A DNA stretch of 17,980 bases from a bacterium (lineage in GTDB: Bacteria; JAMCPX01), in the NCBI GenBank assembly GCA_021792615.1, contig JAJYUJ010000046.1:1-17980 (forward strand), in the 5' to 3' direction. The translations under genes and the position numbers were made by a program. This document shows positions 1 to 7,691 of the stretch, one piece after another (positions within the stretch are counted from its first letter, which is position 1; the number at the start of each line of letters is the position of its first letter). The notes beneath the pieces are model-generated. The model was not told where the DNA came from. It worked only from the letters and a program-made list of their open reading frames with translations, and did no database searches.

Positions 1-76
1 GAAATATTTGTTAACCCGGACGATTGCGGAACACGCAGAGAGTCGTTTGCCTCCGGTCCCGGAGAAAAAAGAAGAC

Positions 77-505
77 TTATTTCCTGGCCCGTTTTACCTT
101 CATGTACTTATACCCCATGAACCCTGCGATGATCGCGATACCGAGCAGCGCCTGTCCTGTCGATTTCGCTATGAGCCCGTAGGCCAGGGAAAGCACGCCG
201 GTCAGGAGAATGGAATATTCGAACCCGAACAGCCTTACCAGAAGGTTTTGTTTTGGCTTGAGCTCATCCATACTCCCGTGAGCGGGCATGAACTTGAACT
301 GCAAAACGGTCGTTAATTGTTTTGTGAACTTTGCCGAGATGGCAGGATAGGTGGTTTGCAGCCCTTTGTATCTTACGAGGGCTTCTTTTTCGAGATTGTA
401 TTTCACGCAGGCGTTTACATACTGCTGGTTCAGCGCCTCATTCGAGGGATCCGTTTCAACATTTTTCCACAATTCCTGTTCGGTCATAATGACAAGCTTA
501 ATCAT
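77..505 (-). CDS. Small hypothetical membrane protein
   Basis: I do not recognise the family. With the ATG at 505 the product is 142 aa. The N-terminal half is soluble, mainly helical and rich in Asn, Glu and Tyr (motif NEALNQQYVNACVKYNLEKE), resembling a single TPR-like helical pair. The C-terminal half has two adjacent hydrophobic helices (ILLTGVLSLAYGLIA and ALLGIAIIAGFMGYKYM) and a basic tail (KVKRARK), which suggests a hairpin membrane anchor with a cytoplasmic C-terminus. The start is uncertain: TTG at 523, ATG at 505 and ATG at 487 are all in frame and none has a clear Shine-Dalgarno sequence. The gene diverges from ruvX across a short intergenic space. No terminator is visible downstream. 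Real coding is supported by the coherent membrane topology and the absence of a competing plus-strand gene. Confidence 0.7.
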   Translation of the reverse strand: MIKLVIMTEQELWKNVETDPSNEALNQQYVNACVKYNLEKEALVRYKGLQTTYPAISAKFTKQLTTVLQFKFMPAHGSMDELKPKQNLLVRLFGFEYSILLTGVLSLAYGLIAKSTGQALLGIAIIAGFMGYKYMKVKRARK

Positions 506-608
506 ATCTGTATTTTTTTTCAACTGTATTTTTCGGATTGAAGATGGCTGTGCGTAAGAGCAACCTTCTGCTTGACTTTAGAGGACTTCATTGTAAATCT
601 TACTATTT

Positions 609-1040
609 ATGAAAAGACTGCTTGCAATAGATTACGGTGACGTAAGGATGGGATTGGCTGTAAACGATGCCCTCGGTATAACCGCCCAGGGTGTCTGCAG
701 CTTCAAAAGGACGTCCTTAAAAAACGATATGGAAAAAATAAAAGAAGTAATGGTGTCCCATCATGTGGAGGAGATCGTTGTCGGCATGCCTTTTATGCCG
801 GGCGGAGACAAAGGGCGCAAAGCAAAAGAGGTGGACGTCTTCATCGGGATATTGAAAGAACATTTTCCGGTACCTGTGGTCGAATGGGACGAACGGTATA
901 CGACCGTACAGGCCGAAGAGATACTCGATAGTTCCGGCGTCAGCTTAAAAAAGAAGAAGTCCGTCGTCGATATGCTTGCCGCAACCTTTATCCTGGAAAG
1001 CTACATGGAGAATCTGAAAAAAAAGAATGAGCTGCAATAG
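609..1040 (+). CDS. ruvX: RuvX/YqgF, Holliday junction resolvase-like nuclease
   Basis: RuvX/YqgF proteins are RNase H-fold nucleases linked to Holliday-junction resolution and, in some bacteria, to 16S rRNA processing. The 143-aa length is normal for the family. The N-terminus has the RNase H-fold signature AIDYGDVRMGLAV with the catalytic Asp. The centre has VVGMPFMPGG and VVEWDERYTT, and the C-terminal helix has VVDMLAATFILESYM with the second conserved acidic position. The ATG at 609 has no Shine-Dalgarno sequence. A weak TTGACT (572-577) with an AT-rich -10 region near 594-599 would place the transcript start very close to the ATG, so translation may be nearly leaderless. metK follows 76 nt downstream on the same strand. 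Confidence 0.93.
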   Translation: MKRLLAIDYGDVRMGLAVNDALGITAQGVCSFKRTSLKNDMEKIKEVMVSHHVEEIVVGMPFMPGGDKGRKAKEVDVFIGILKEHFPVPVVEWDERYTTVQAEEILDSSGVSLKKKKSVVDMLAATFILESYMENLKKKNELQ

Positions 1041-1116
1041 TATTAGTTGCAATTTTATTATTTTGTATATATAGCAAGAATTTCTAACCGGCAAAAAACA
1101 ATAAAAGGAGATATGA

Positions 1117-2274
1117 ATGAAGAACAACTATTTGTTTACATCGGAGTCCGTGACCGAGGGACATCCGGACAAGCTTGCGGACCAGGTGTCGGATGCGATC
1201 CTCGATGCGGCACTTGCACAGGACAAATACTCGCGGGTTGCCTGTGAGACGCTCGTAACGACAGGGCTTGCGGTTATCGCAGGCGAGATAACCACAAAGG
1301 GCACCCTGTTATACTCGGATATTGCCCGTGAGGTAATAAAAGATATAGGGTATAACGATCCTGAGATGGGATATGACTGGAGATCGTGCGGTGTCATCGT
1401 TTCGGTAAAACAGCAGTCGCCGGACATTGCGATGGGTGTTAACCGCGGTAAGAATAAGCTCGGCGCAGGTGACCAGGGCATGATGTTCGGGTACGCGACC
1501 AATGAAACAAAAACACTGATGCCCGCTCCGATATCGTATGCAAATGCCCTTGCGAAGAGGCTGGCTGAGGTAAGAAAGAACGGTACCTTGAAGTTTTTAA
1601 GGCCTGACGGAAAATCGCAGGTTACCTTCGAGTATGAGAACAACAGACCCGTCGGTATCAAGACGGTCGTCATAGCAGCTCAGCATTCGGAGGACGTATC
1701 CAACGACAAATTAAAGGAAGGCATTATTGAAGAGGTCATAAAGAAAGTCATCCCTGCGAACCTGATAAGAAAAGAGACTCGCTACTTTATAAATCCGACG
1801 GGCAGGTTCGTTATCGGAGGTCCCCACGGTGACACGGGGCTTACCGGCAGGAAAATCATCGTCGATACATACGGCGGATTCGGCAGGCACGGCGGCGGCG
1901 CATTTTCGGGCAAGGACCCTTCGAAGGTGGACAGGAGCGGTTCCTACATGGCACGGTATATAGCGAAGAATATCGTGGCATCAGGCCTTGCAGACCGGTG
2001 CGAGGTCCAGCTCGCTTACGCAATCGGTGTTCCGGACCCCGTTTCCATTATGGTAGATACCTTTGGAACGGGCAGGACAGAGAACGGACGGCTGGAGAAG
2101 GCCGTTGCAAAGGTGTTCATGATGGACCCCGCAGGTATCATAAAAGAGCTGAGCCTGTTGGAGCCGAAGTACAGGAAGACCGCAGCTTATGGACATTTCG
2201 GAAGGACGGAAAAAGGATTTACCTGGGAAAGGACCGACAAGGCAAATGCTCTTTTGAAAGAGGTGAACAGATGA
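1117..2274 (+). CDS. metK: S-adenosylmethionine synthase
   Basis: MetK condenses methionine and ATP into S-adenosylmethionine in the cytosol. The 385-aa product has the family hallmarks in order: N-terminal [24 protein letters not shown] (ATP/methionine site), the [16 protein letters not shown] signature near residues 115-130, and the glycine-rich [28 protein letters not shown] region (P-loop-like, near residue 255) that is diagnostic of bacterial SAM synthetases. A strong AAAGGAG lies 6 nt before the ATG. The stop codon overlaps the ahcY start as ATGA, so the two are very probably translationally coupled. The 76-nt gap upstream is too small for a SAM riboswitch, and none is visible. Confidence 0.98.
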   Translation: MKNNYLFTSESVTEGHPDKLADQVSDAILDAALAQDKYSRVACETLVTTGLAVIAGEITTKGTLLYSDIAREVIKDIGYNDPEMGYDWRSCGVIVSVKQQSPDIAMGVNRGKNKLGAGDQGMMFGYATNETKTLMPAPISYANALAKRLAEVRKNGTLKFLRPDGKSQVTFEYENNRPVGIKTVVIAAQHSEDVSNDKLKEGIIEEVIKKVIPANLIRKETRYFINPTGRFVIGGPHGDTGLTGRKIIVDTYGGFGRHGGGAFSGKDPSKVDRSGSYMARYIAKNIVASGLADRCEVQLAYAIGVPDPVSIMVDTFGTGRTENGRLEKAVAKVFMMDPAGIIKELSLLEPKYRKTAAYGHFGRTEKGFTWERTDKANALLKEVNR

Positions 2275-3530
2275 AAGGTTACGATGTAAAGGATATAAAG
2301 CTTGCACAGACAGGGAAGCAGCGTATTGAATGGGCGTATAAATCGATGGGTGTTCTGCAGCTTATCGAAAAAGATTTCGCAAAGCGCAGGCCCCTCAAGG
2401 GACTCAAATTGGCTGCATGCCTGCATGTAACGACAGAAACGGCGAACCTGATGAGGGTCTTGAAAGTGGGGGGCGCGGATGTGTCCCTGGCTGCTTCGAA
2501 TCCCCTGAGTACGCAGGACGATGTTGCGGCATCTCTGGTAAAGCACTTCGATGTGCCGACCTTTGCCATTAAAGGCGAGGATACGAAGACCTATTACCGT
2601 CATATAGATTCCGTACTTGCATCATCCCCGGTGATCACCCTGGACGACGGAGCAGATCTCGTCAGTACGATCCATATGAAGAAGGGTGCACTGCTGGACC
2701 GCGTGATAGGCGGGACCGAAGAGACGACGACGGGTGTCATACGTCTCAGGAGTATGGCAAAAGAAAAAAAACTCTCCTATCCAATCATATCGGTCAACGA
2801 TGCGTACACAAAGCATCTGTTCGATAACCGGTATGGCACGGGGCAGAGTACTCTCGATGGTATTTTACGGGCGACCAACCGTCTCATATCCGGCTCGGTA
2901 TTCGTCGTGTGCGGGTACGGATGGTGCGGCAGGGGGGTTGCGATGCGCGCAAACGGACTGGGTGGACGGGTTATTATAACCGAAGTCGATCCCATACGGG
3001 CGCTGGAAGCTGTCATGGACGGCTACCATGTTATGCCTATCAATGAAGCGGCAAAGCTCGGAGACATATTCGTTACCGTCACCGGAGATATATCCGTGAT
3101 AACGAAACAGGCCTTTCTGAATATGAAGGACGGCGCCATCGTTGCAAACTCGGGACACTTCAACGTGGAGCTCGATCTCAAAGCCCTGAAATCCATTGCA
3201 AAGTCACGTAAAGAAATAAGGGACTTCGTCGAGGAATACGCACTGCCGAACGGCAAGTCCGTGTATGTCCTTGCAGACGGCAGGCTTGTAAACCTTGCGG
3301 CAGCAGAGGGGCACCCGTCCAGTGTTATGGACATGAGCTTTGCAAACCAGGCCCTCTCCGTTGCATTTTTGAAGGACAACGCCCGCAAACTTGAAAACAA
3401 GGTTTACCCGGTACCCGAAGATATCGACAAGAACATTGCGGTAATAAAATTAAAGACACTCGGCATAAAAATAGATACACTCACTCCCCAGCAAAAAGAA
3501 TATCTTGCTTCATGGGAAAGTGGAACCTAG
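2271..3530 (+). CDS. ahcY: Adenosylhomocysteinase (S-adenosylhomocysteine hydrolase)
   Basis: AhcY hydrolyses S-adenosylhomocysteine, the by-product of SAM-dependent methylation, to adenosine and homocysteine using tightly bound NAD. The N-terminal substrate domain has [22 protein letters not shown] and [10 protein letters not shown]. The NAD-binding Rossmann motif is [20 protein letters not shown], followed by [16 protein letters not shown] and [10 protein letters not shown]. The product is 419 aa and ends ...YLASWESGT, so it lacks the C-terminal ...DHYRY tail of long-form enzymes. This matches the short form typical of archaea and many thermophilic or deep-branching bacteria. I chose the ATG at 2271 (AGAGGTGA just upstream, ATGA overlap with metK); the open frame extends upstream to 1998, but that part lies inside metK. 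Together with metK and the following methyltransferase it forms a methyl-cycle operon. Confidence 0.97.
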   Translation: MKGYDVKDIKLAQTGKQRIEWAYKSMGVLQLIEKDFAKRRPLKGLKLAACLHVTTETANLMRVLKVGGADVSLAASNPLSTQDDVAASLVKHFDVPTFAIKGEDTKTYYRHIDSVLASSPVITLDDGADLVSTIHMKKGALLDRVIGGTEETTTGVIRLRSMAKEKKLSYPIISVNDAYTKHLFDNRYGTGQSTLDGILRATNRLISGSVFVVCGYGWCGRGVAMRANGLGGRVIITEVDPIRALEAVMDGYHVMPINEAAKLGDIFVTVTGDISVITKQAFLNMKDGAIVANSGHFNVELDLKALKSIAKSRKEIRDFVEEYALPNGKSVYVLADGRLVNLAAAEGHPSSVMDMSFANQALSVAFLKDNARKLENKVYPVPEDIDKNIAVIKLKTLGIKIDTLTPQQKEYLASWESGT

Positions 3531-4236
3531 CCTCGACAGTATCGTAAAATCCGGTTTCAGGTTTTACCAGCCGACTGAGGGCTGCAGGGTCACTATCGAC
3601 ACGATACTCCTGTATGATTTCGCGTCGAAGTATGCAAAGGGCAGGGCGCTTGAAATAGGCTCTGCCTCCGGTGTTACGAGTATTCTGCTGTCGGAAAGCC
3701 CCGGGGTTACCCGGGTGACCGGCATCGAGATAGACCCGGTGTCCTACGGGTTGTCCCTGAAAAATTGTCTCATGAACGATTGCGGGGAAAGGGTTTTATT
3801 CCTGAATGACGACATCAATCATTTCAAGGCACTTTTTAAGCCGCAGTCCTTCGATACCGTTGTAACGAACCCTCCTTTTTATAAGTACGGAGCGGGCAGG
3901 TTAAACAAAAAGCAGGCGGTCGTCACGGCCCGCCATGATAAGCGCCTTGCGCTCGATATTGTTTTCAAAGCTGCGAGGTACCTCCTGAAGCCGAAAGGTT
4001 ATTTCATCATGCTGTTCACCTCTTCCAGGATAGACGAGATGTTTTCGAATACAAAAGGATTCTGCATCGAAGTGCTCAGGTTCATACACCGGAGGCAGGA
4101 TAAGCCAGCCGATGCATTTCTGGTGCTTGCGAGGAAGGGGGGCGGAAGACAGATCAGCATCCATGCTCCCCTGATCGTACATGAGGGGAAAGGATATTCC
4201 AGAGAAGTTGCGGAAATGCTGAGCGGCACGAAATAA
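3505..4236 (+). CDS. TrmN6/YfiC-like tRNA (adenine-N6)-methyltransferase
   Basis: This is a class I Rossmann-fold N6-adenine methyltransferase of the type that modifies A37 of tRNA-Val in E. coli (YfiC/TrmN6). SAM-binding motif I is EIGSASGV (residues 50-57), the acidic motif II region is GIEIDP, and the catalytic motif IV is [11 protein letters not shown] (NPPF at about residues 122-125), which is characteristic of N6-adenine or glutamine methyltransferases. The conserved N-terminus [23 protein letters not shown] also fits this family. No ATG lies near the start; I take TTG at 3505, overlapping the end of ahcY by 26 nt, with GTG at 3520 as the alternative. Position directly after metK and ahcY suggests co-expression of SAM supply, SAM use and SAH removal. 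The exact RNA target is inferred only. Confidence 0.85.
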   Translation: MLHGKVEPSLDSIVKSGFRFYQPTEGCRVTIDTILLYDFASKYAKGRALEIGSASGVTSILLSESPGVTRVTGIEIDPVSYGLSLKNCLMNDCGERVLFLNDDINHFKALFKPQSFDTVVTNPPFYKYGAGRLNKKQAVVTARHDKRLALDIVFKAARYLLKPKGYFIMLFTSSRIDEMFSNTKGFCIEVLRFIHRRQDKPADAFLVLARKGGGRQISIHAPLIVHEGKGYSREVAEMLSGTK

Positions 4237-4436
4237 AGAAATTAAAGATTCAAGATTAAAAACTCAAGATTAAGAAATCAAAGATTCAAGATTAAAAACT
4301 CAAGATTAAGAAATCAAAGACTCAAGATTAAAAACTCAAGATTAAGAAATTAAAGATTCAAGATTAAAAACTCAAGATTAAGAAATGAAAGATTCAAGAT
4401 TAAAAACTCAAGATGAAGAAATGAAAGATTCAAGAT
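4236..4436. repeat. 36-bp tandem repeat array (minisatellite), about 5.6 copies
   Basis: Units begin at 4236, 4272, 4308, 4344, 4380 and 4416, an exact 36-bp period, with only a few substitutions between copies; the last unit is partial. Each unit is made of degenerate heptamers in the order AAAGATT, CAAGATT, AAAAACT, CAAGATT, AAGAAAT plus one variable base (T, C or G). The array starts in the last base of the methyltransferase stop codon and ends about 25 bp before the ompA promoter region. There are no unique spacers, so it is not CRISPR. The near identity of units points to recent expansion by slippage. It could act as an AT-rich upstream element or be length-variable; both are inferences. 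Confidence 0.95.
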
Positions 4437-4459
4437 ACGGAAATTCATGCTTGACTGCT

Positions 4460-4488
4460 TTGAATTTGTCCTGTAAGTATACTATAAA
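4460..4488 (+). promoter_or_regulatory. Candidate sigma70-type promoter of the OmpA-family gene
   Basis: TTGAAT (4460-4465) is followed after 17 bp by TATAAA (4483-4488). The predicted start near 4495 would give a short leader that includes the AGGAGG at 4498-4503. An alternative pairing is TTGACT (4451-4456) with TAAGTA (4474-4479), also 17 bp apart. Position between the repeat array and the gene supports a promoter here. Confidence 0.5.
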
Positions 4489-4507
4489 TATAAGCACAGG
4501 AGGTTGT

Positions 4508-6487
4508 ATGAAAAATGTTCTGGTTTTAGCGGGGGCAGCGATGTTTTTTATCAGCACAACGGTTTTTGCCGCATCACCCATGGGTCCTGCCATGAAGGGA
4601 GAGACCGGTATCATGCGGGTCATATCTGCTGAAAGCCTTCCGCAAACAGGCGCAATGTTCGGGGTGGACGGCTTATATTTTCGTGATACAGACCTTCTGA
4701 ATACCGCGGGAGACATCAATCAGAGGATAGAAGGCAATGTCAACCTGACCTACGGTGTAGCGGACTGGCTGGAAGTATTCATCAATGGAGCGAATGCAGC
4801 CCAATCCATAAAGAACAGCACGACAAACAGGAACGATTTATATCAATCGCCCGGCGACCTTACCGGCGGTTTCAAACTGAGCTTCCTCGCATCGCCCGGT
4901 TTTGCAATGGGGGTGGATGCGTTTGCCCACCTGCTCACAGCCCAGGATGCACTCGGGTATCAATGGAATGCGACCAACTTCGGAGCGCGGCTGTTGTGGA
5001 CGGTCGATCTCGATGCCTCGGAGAACGTCCCGTTCAGGCTCAATATAAATCTTGGGTATAAATGGGACCATTCCCGCTATCTATTACAGGCGCCGGATTA
5101 TACGCTGGGACCGTATACGTCCGTGGCACAGATGTATTCCATAGGTTTGCCCAGGAGCGAGGAAGAATATGCGCTGGGAATCTACCATGACGACCAGGTA
5201 ATCGGTGCAGCGGACATCGAACTGCCGGGAACCTATGCAACGCCGTTTATTCAGTATTATACAAATCAGATTATCAATACGGGCAGTAATTCTTCACTGC
5301 CCCATCTGAAGTACAACCAATCTCCGCAGTACGTAACTCCCGGGTTCAGATTTACACCTGCCAAAGGCCTTGCGATCGATGCAGCCGTGGATATCGGTCT
5401 GACAAAGGTCGAGTCTTTACCATCGTCCATAACACCGGGTACCAACGTAAACGTAAGGTCTGTTCCCCTGTGGGATGTTATCGTCGGTGCTAGCTACACG
5501 ATACTCCCCGGTCAGACCGTCGTGATACAGAGAGTCCAGGCGCCGCCGCCCCCGGAAAATGGCAAAATAACGGGTGTGGTTCTTGATGCAAAGACCGGGA
5601 CATCCATTTCTGGCGTCGTTGTAAAATTTGAAGGCACGGACCTGTCCGATATCATAACGGGCGACAGCGGTACCTTTACAAGCTGTCCGATGAACGCAGG
5701 TCCTGTAAAACTCGATTTCTATAAAGACGGCTATCAGCCGGCGTCATTGGACGGTACGATAGTGACCGGGCAGACCACCAGTCAGGAAGTCGTGATGAAG
5801 AAACTGACCCTTATTGGAGCGGTTGCCGGTGTGGTAACGGATACGACCGGCAAGCCGCTGGCATCAGTGATTACCTTTAACAATACCGCCCTGCCTCCGG
5901 CTGCAACGGATCCCACGACCGGCGTTTACTTTGTCAAACTGACACCGGGCAGCTATGAGATGACGGTTTCAGCTCAAGGCTTCATGAGCAGGACCATAAC
6001 GGTACAGGTAAAGAACATGATGAAGACCATCGTTAACTTTACTCTCGAGCCGAAGCAGACAGCGACGCCGACGCCTCCGCCTCCCCCTCCGCCTCCTCCT
6101 GCAGCAGTGAAGAAACCCAGGGTAATACTCGAGAAGGCAAAGAAGAAGATAGAGATCACGGAAGCCATACACTTTGAAACAGGCCGTGCGACGATACTCG
6201 AGGATTCATATTCGTTATTGAATGAGATTGCCCAGGTCCTCCAGAGTAATCCGGATATCAGCGTGAGGATAGAAGGATACACGGACAATGTAGGTTCTCC
6301 GTCATACAACCTCAGATTATCGCAGCAGCGTGCCGAAAACGTCATGAAGTATCTGATCCGGGACGGCGTCTCGCCGGACAGATTAACGGCGAAAGGTTTT
6401 GGTATGATGAACCCCATAGCATCGAATGCAACGGCATCGGGACGGGCAAAAAACAGAAGGGTGGAGTTTACGATAACAAAGGAGTAA
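4508..6487 (+). CDS. OmpA-family outer-membrane protein with two Ig-like (carboxypeptidase-regulatory) domains
   Basis: The 659-aa exported protein most likely ties the outer membrane to peptidoglycan. Residues 1-22 form a signal peptide (MKNVLVLAGA..., cleavage near VFA/AS). About 25-345 is a predicted beta-barrel rich in alternating aromatic strands, with an early GVADWLEVFINGA strand. Two carboxypeptidase-regulatory-like domains follow (about 350-430, starting GKITGVVLDAKTG; about 436-512, starting AVAGVVTDTTGKP). A run of nine prolines in the linker leads to a C-terminal OmpA domain (about 546-659) with EGYTDNVG, NLRLSQQRAENV and the closing NRRVEF. The ATG at 4508 was chosen for its AGGAGG and the perfect signal peptide; an open frame back to 4385 runs into the tandem repeats and would bury the signal peptide. 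A 12-bp hairpin follows the stop. Confidence 0.92.
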   Translation: MKNVLVLAGAAMFFISTTVFAASPMGPAMKGETGIMRVISAESLPQTGAMFGVDGLYFRDTDLLNTAGDINQRIEGNVNLTYGVADWLEVFINGANAAQSIKNSTTNRNDLYQSPGDLTGGFKLSFLASPGFAMGVDAFAHLLTAQDALGYQWNATNFGARLLWTVDLDASENVPFRLNINLGYKWDHSRYLLQAPDYTLGPYTSVAQMYSIGLPRSEEEYALGIYHDDQVIGAADIELPGTYATPFIQYYTNQIINTGSNSSLPHLKYNQSPQYVTPGFRFTPAKGLAIDAAVDIGLTKVESLPSSITPGTNVNVRSVPLWDVIVGASYTILPGQTVVIQRVQAPPPPENGKITGVVLDAKTGTSISGVVVKFEGTDLSDIITGDSGTFTSCPMNAGPVKLDFYKDGYQPASLDGTIVTGQTTSQEVVMKKLTLIGAVAGVVTDTTGKPLASVITFNNTALPPAATDPTTGVYFVKLTPGSYEMTVSAQGFMSRTITVQVKNMMKTIVNFTLEPKQTATPTPPPPPPPPPAAVKKPRVILEKAKKKIEITEAIHFETGRATILEDSYSLLNEIAQVLQSNPDISVRIEGYTDNVGSPSYNLRLSQQRAENVMKYLIRDGVSPDRLTAKGFGMMNPIASNATASGRAKNRRVEFTITKE

Positions 6488-6492
6488 AATGA

Positions 6493-6523
6493 ATGTCTGC
6501 AGCATCTCAGGTGCTGCAGACAT
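6493..6523 (+). terminator. Strong hairpin after the OmpA-family gene, probable terminator
   Basis: Perfect 12-bp inverted repeat: ATGTCTGCAGCA (6493-6504), 7-nt loop TCTCAGG, TGCTGCAGACAT (6512-6523). It lies 6 nt past the ompA stop and is followed by a modest T-rich stretch (ATAACTTTTA), so it could terminate transcription or protect the mRNA 3' end. The poor U-tract leaves read-through into the next small gene possible. Confidence 0.65.
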
Positions 6524-6532
6524 ATAACTTTT

Positions 6533-6742
6533 ATGAAATTAGAAGGCGATCCGCAAGGACTGGAAGAGTTGAAACGCATAAAGGAAGAGAACCTCTTTTA
6601 CCTTAAATTTATCATGAAAGAGGCAAAGAGCAACACGGACAACACTGCCACGTTTAAAGATAAAGCAGGCAGGCAAAAATACAAATTATCGTACGATCCC
6701 GCTACAGACGCCTTTACGGTCTCCCCTCTTGCGGGGGATTGA
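6533..6742 (+). CDS. Small hypothetical protein (69 aa)
   Basis: I do not recognise this 69-aa charged, Lys/Glu-rich protein. It has no signal peptide or membrane segment. The first half is helical (LEELKRIKEENLFYLKFIMKEAK), the second half looks like short beta strands (ATFKDKAGRQKYKLSYDPATDAFTVSP). Its ATG lies 9 nt after the hairpin that follows ompA and has no convincing Shine-Dalgarno sequence. Its last 29 nt overlap the 3' end of the convergent 297-aa gene. The amino-acid pattern (amphipathic helix, then alternating strands) looks like a genuine protein rather than a random frame, but evidence is limited. Confidence 0.5.
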   Translation: MKLEGDPQGLEELKRIKEENLFYLKFIMKEAKSNTDNTATFKDKAGRQKYKLSYDPATDAFTVSPLAGD

Positions 6743-7607
6743 CTTTTGTCCGGTAGAGCGCCCAATCAATGTCAAAGGCGTGCTCCTTTGTCGTATTGTT
6801 CAGTATGTTTTGATACTCCTTTGATTCGAAGTACCGCCTCAAATCACGGGACAGGGGAAGGATCAGCTCTTCGGCCTTCCATTTGAATGCCTCTCCGTCT
6901 TTCAGGTTTTTTACACAGCCGAGGGACACGGCATAAGCAGCGTCGGCGAATGTGTATTTCGACAGGGACTGTTCCAGAGCCTTCAATATGCCCTGCATGT
7001 AAGGGTTGTAGAATTTGAACAGCTCGGAATAGATGACTGCATTATGGTAATACTGGGGGAAATTGAGTATCCCGTCTTTATGCAGATAGGTTGCGACCTT
7101 TACCAGCATATCGCCCACCTGCCGTGCTATGCCGAGGCCCGGGTATTGCTGATCCGGAAGCTGGGGCCTTTCTTTTTTAAATTGTGCGAGCGGGTTCTGC
7201 AGAATAAGCCATTCTATGACCATCATATTGTACGTCCCGTATTTGAATGACGGCAGGTACATGATCTTGGGCCTGAAGACGCTCTCCGAGAGGATGATCT
7301 CTATGAGGAGATGCGCCTTGTCTTTTTTGCCGAAGTATACCCTGAGTATGTGCCGGTGAGGATCATCGGTGTTTATATCGAGCAGCAGGTCGGTGAACCC
7401 TTTTTCGGCCAGCCCTTGTGAAATATGGGATCTTCTCAATACCTTTTCGACCTCTTCTTTTGTAAAGACACCGAGATAAAGGCTGTAGCCCTTTTTCTCA
7501 TTGAGCTGGCGCATCAGTTCTGCTTCCGACAAAGAAAAATCGGTCTCGTTAAATGATATTTCCTGTACTGTTTTTAAGCCTTTGGAAGTGATGCGGGGTT
7601 TTTTCAT
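6714..7607 (-). CDS. Hypothetical protein (297 aa)
   Basis: I do not recognise the family. The 297-aa product is soluble with no signal peptide or transmembrane segment. The N-terminus has a short helical region (FSLSEAELMRQLNEKKGYSLYLGVFTKEEVEKVLRR). It is followed by an alternating strand region with acidic and aromatic residues (FTDLLLDINTDDPHRHILRVYFGKKDKAHLLIEIILSES) that could be a small alpha/beta domain. The rest is helical and rich in Tyr, Phe and Leu (MVIEWLILQNP; GILNFPQYYHNAVIYSELFKFYNPYMQGILKALEQSL). No Shine-Dalgarno sequence is evident before the ATG at 7607. It lies downstream of the aldehyde dehydrogenase gene on the same strand, separated by 84 nt containing a GC-rich inverted repeat, so co-transcription is uncertain. 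Function unknown. Confidence 0.8.
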   Translation of the reverse strand: MKKPRITSKGLKTVQEISFNETDFSLSEAELMRQLNEKKGYSLYLGVFTKEEVEKVLRRSHISQGLAEKGFTDLLLDINTDDPHRHILRVYFGKKDKAHLLIEIILSESVFRPKIMYLPSFKYGTYNMMVIEWLILQNPLAQFKKERPQLPDQQYPGLGIARQVGDMLVKVATYLHKDGILNFPQYYHNAVIYSELFKFYNPYMQGILKALEQSLSKYTFADAAYAVSLGCVKNLKDGEAFKWKAEELILPLSRDLRRYFESKEYQNILNNTTKEHAFDIDWALYRTKVNPPQEGRP

Positions 7608-7624
7608 ACGGCACGAAGTGTGGA

Positions 7625-7644
7625 GGGGCGGGAAATCCCGCCCC
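7625..7644. repeat. GC-rich inverted repeat between the aldehyde dehydrogenase and hypothetical genes
   Basis: GGGGCGGGA (7625-7633) and TCCCGCCCC (7636-7644) form a perfect 9-bp inverted repeat. A T-rich tract (TATTTATTTTTTG) follows only in the plus direction, whereas both flanking genes are on the minus strand. It therefore resembles an intrinsic terminator facing the wrong way: it may stop antisense transcription or simply act as an mRNA-stabilising hairpin. Confidence 0.6.
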
Positions 7645-7691
7645 CTCTCTGAGTATTTATTTTTTGAGACCGGATTTTGAGTGTCCCTTTT

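Noticed and set aside
51-64. Terminator hairpin CTCCGG/CCGGAG after the first minus-strand gene
   Set aside because: On the minus strand the T-run comes before the hairpin, not after it, and the stem is only 6 bp.
8-316. Plus-strand coding frame at the left edge
   Set aside because: It is antisense to the better-supported minus-strand membrane protein, has no ribosome site and has a low-complexity composition.
1041-1116. SAM riboswitch upstream of metK
   Set aside because: The gap is only 76 nt and shows no conserved riboswitch elements or terminator/antiterminator pair.
1128-1673. Minus-strand 181-codon frame opposite metK
   Set aside because: It is a shadow of metK; the plus-strand protein is unambiguous.
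1998-2270. Longer N-terminus for ahcY
   Set aside because: This extension lies wholly within metK in another frame. The ATG at 2271 has a ribosome site and matches the family N-terminus.
4236-4436. CRISPR array with 36-bp repeats
   Set aside because: The 36-bp units are directly contiguous with no unique spacers and no cas genes nearby.
4385-4507. Longer N-terminus for the OmpA-family protein
   Set aside because: It would be translated from tandem repeats and would place the signal peptide internally. AGGAGG sits right before the ATG at 4508.
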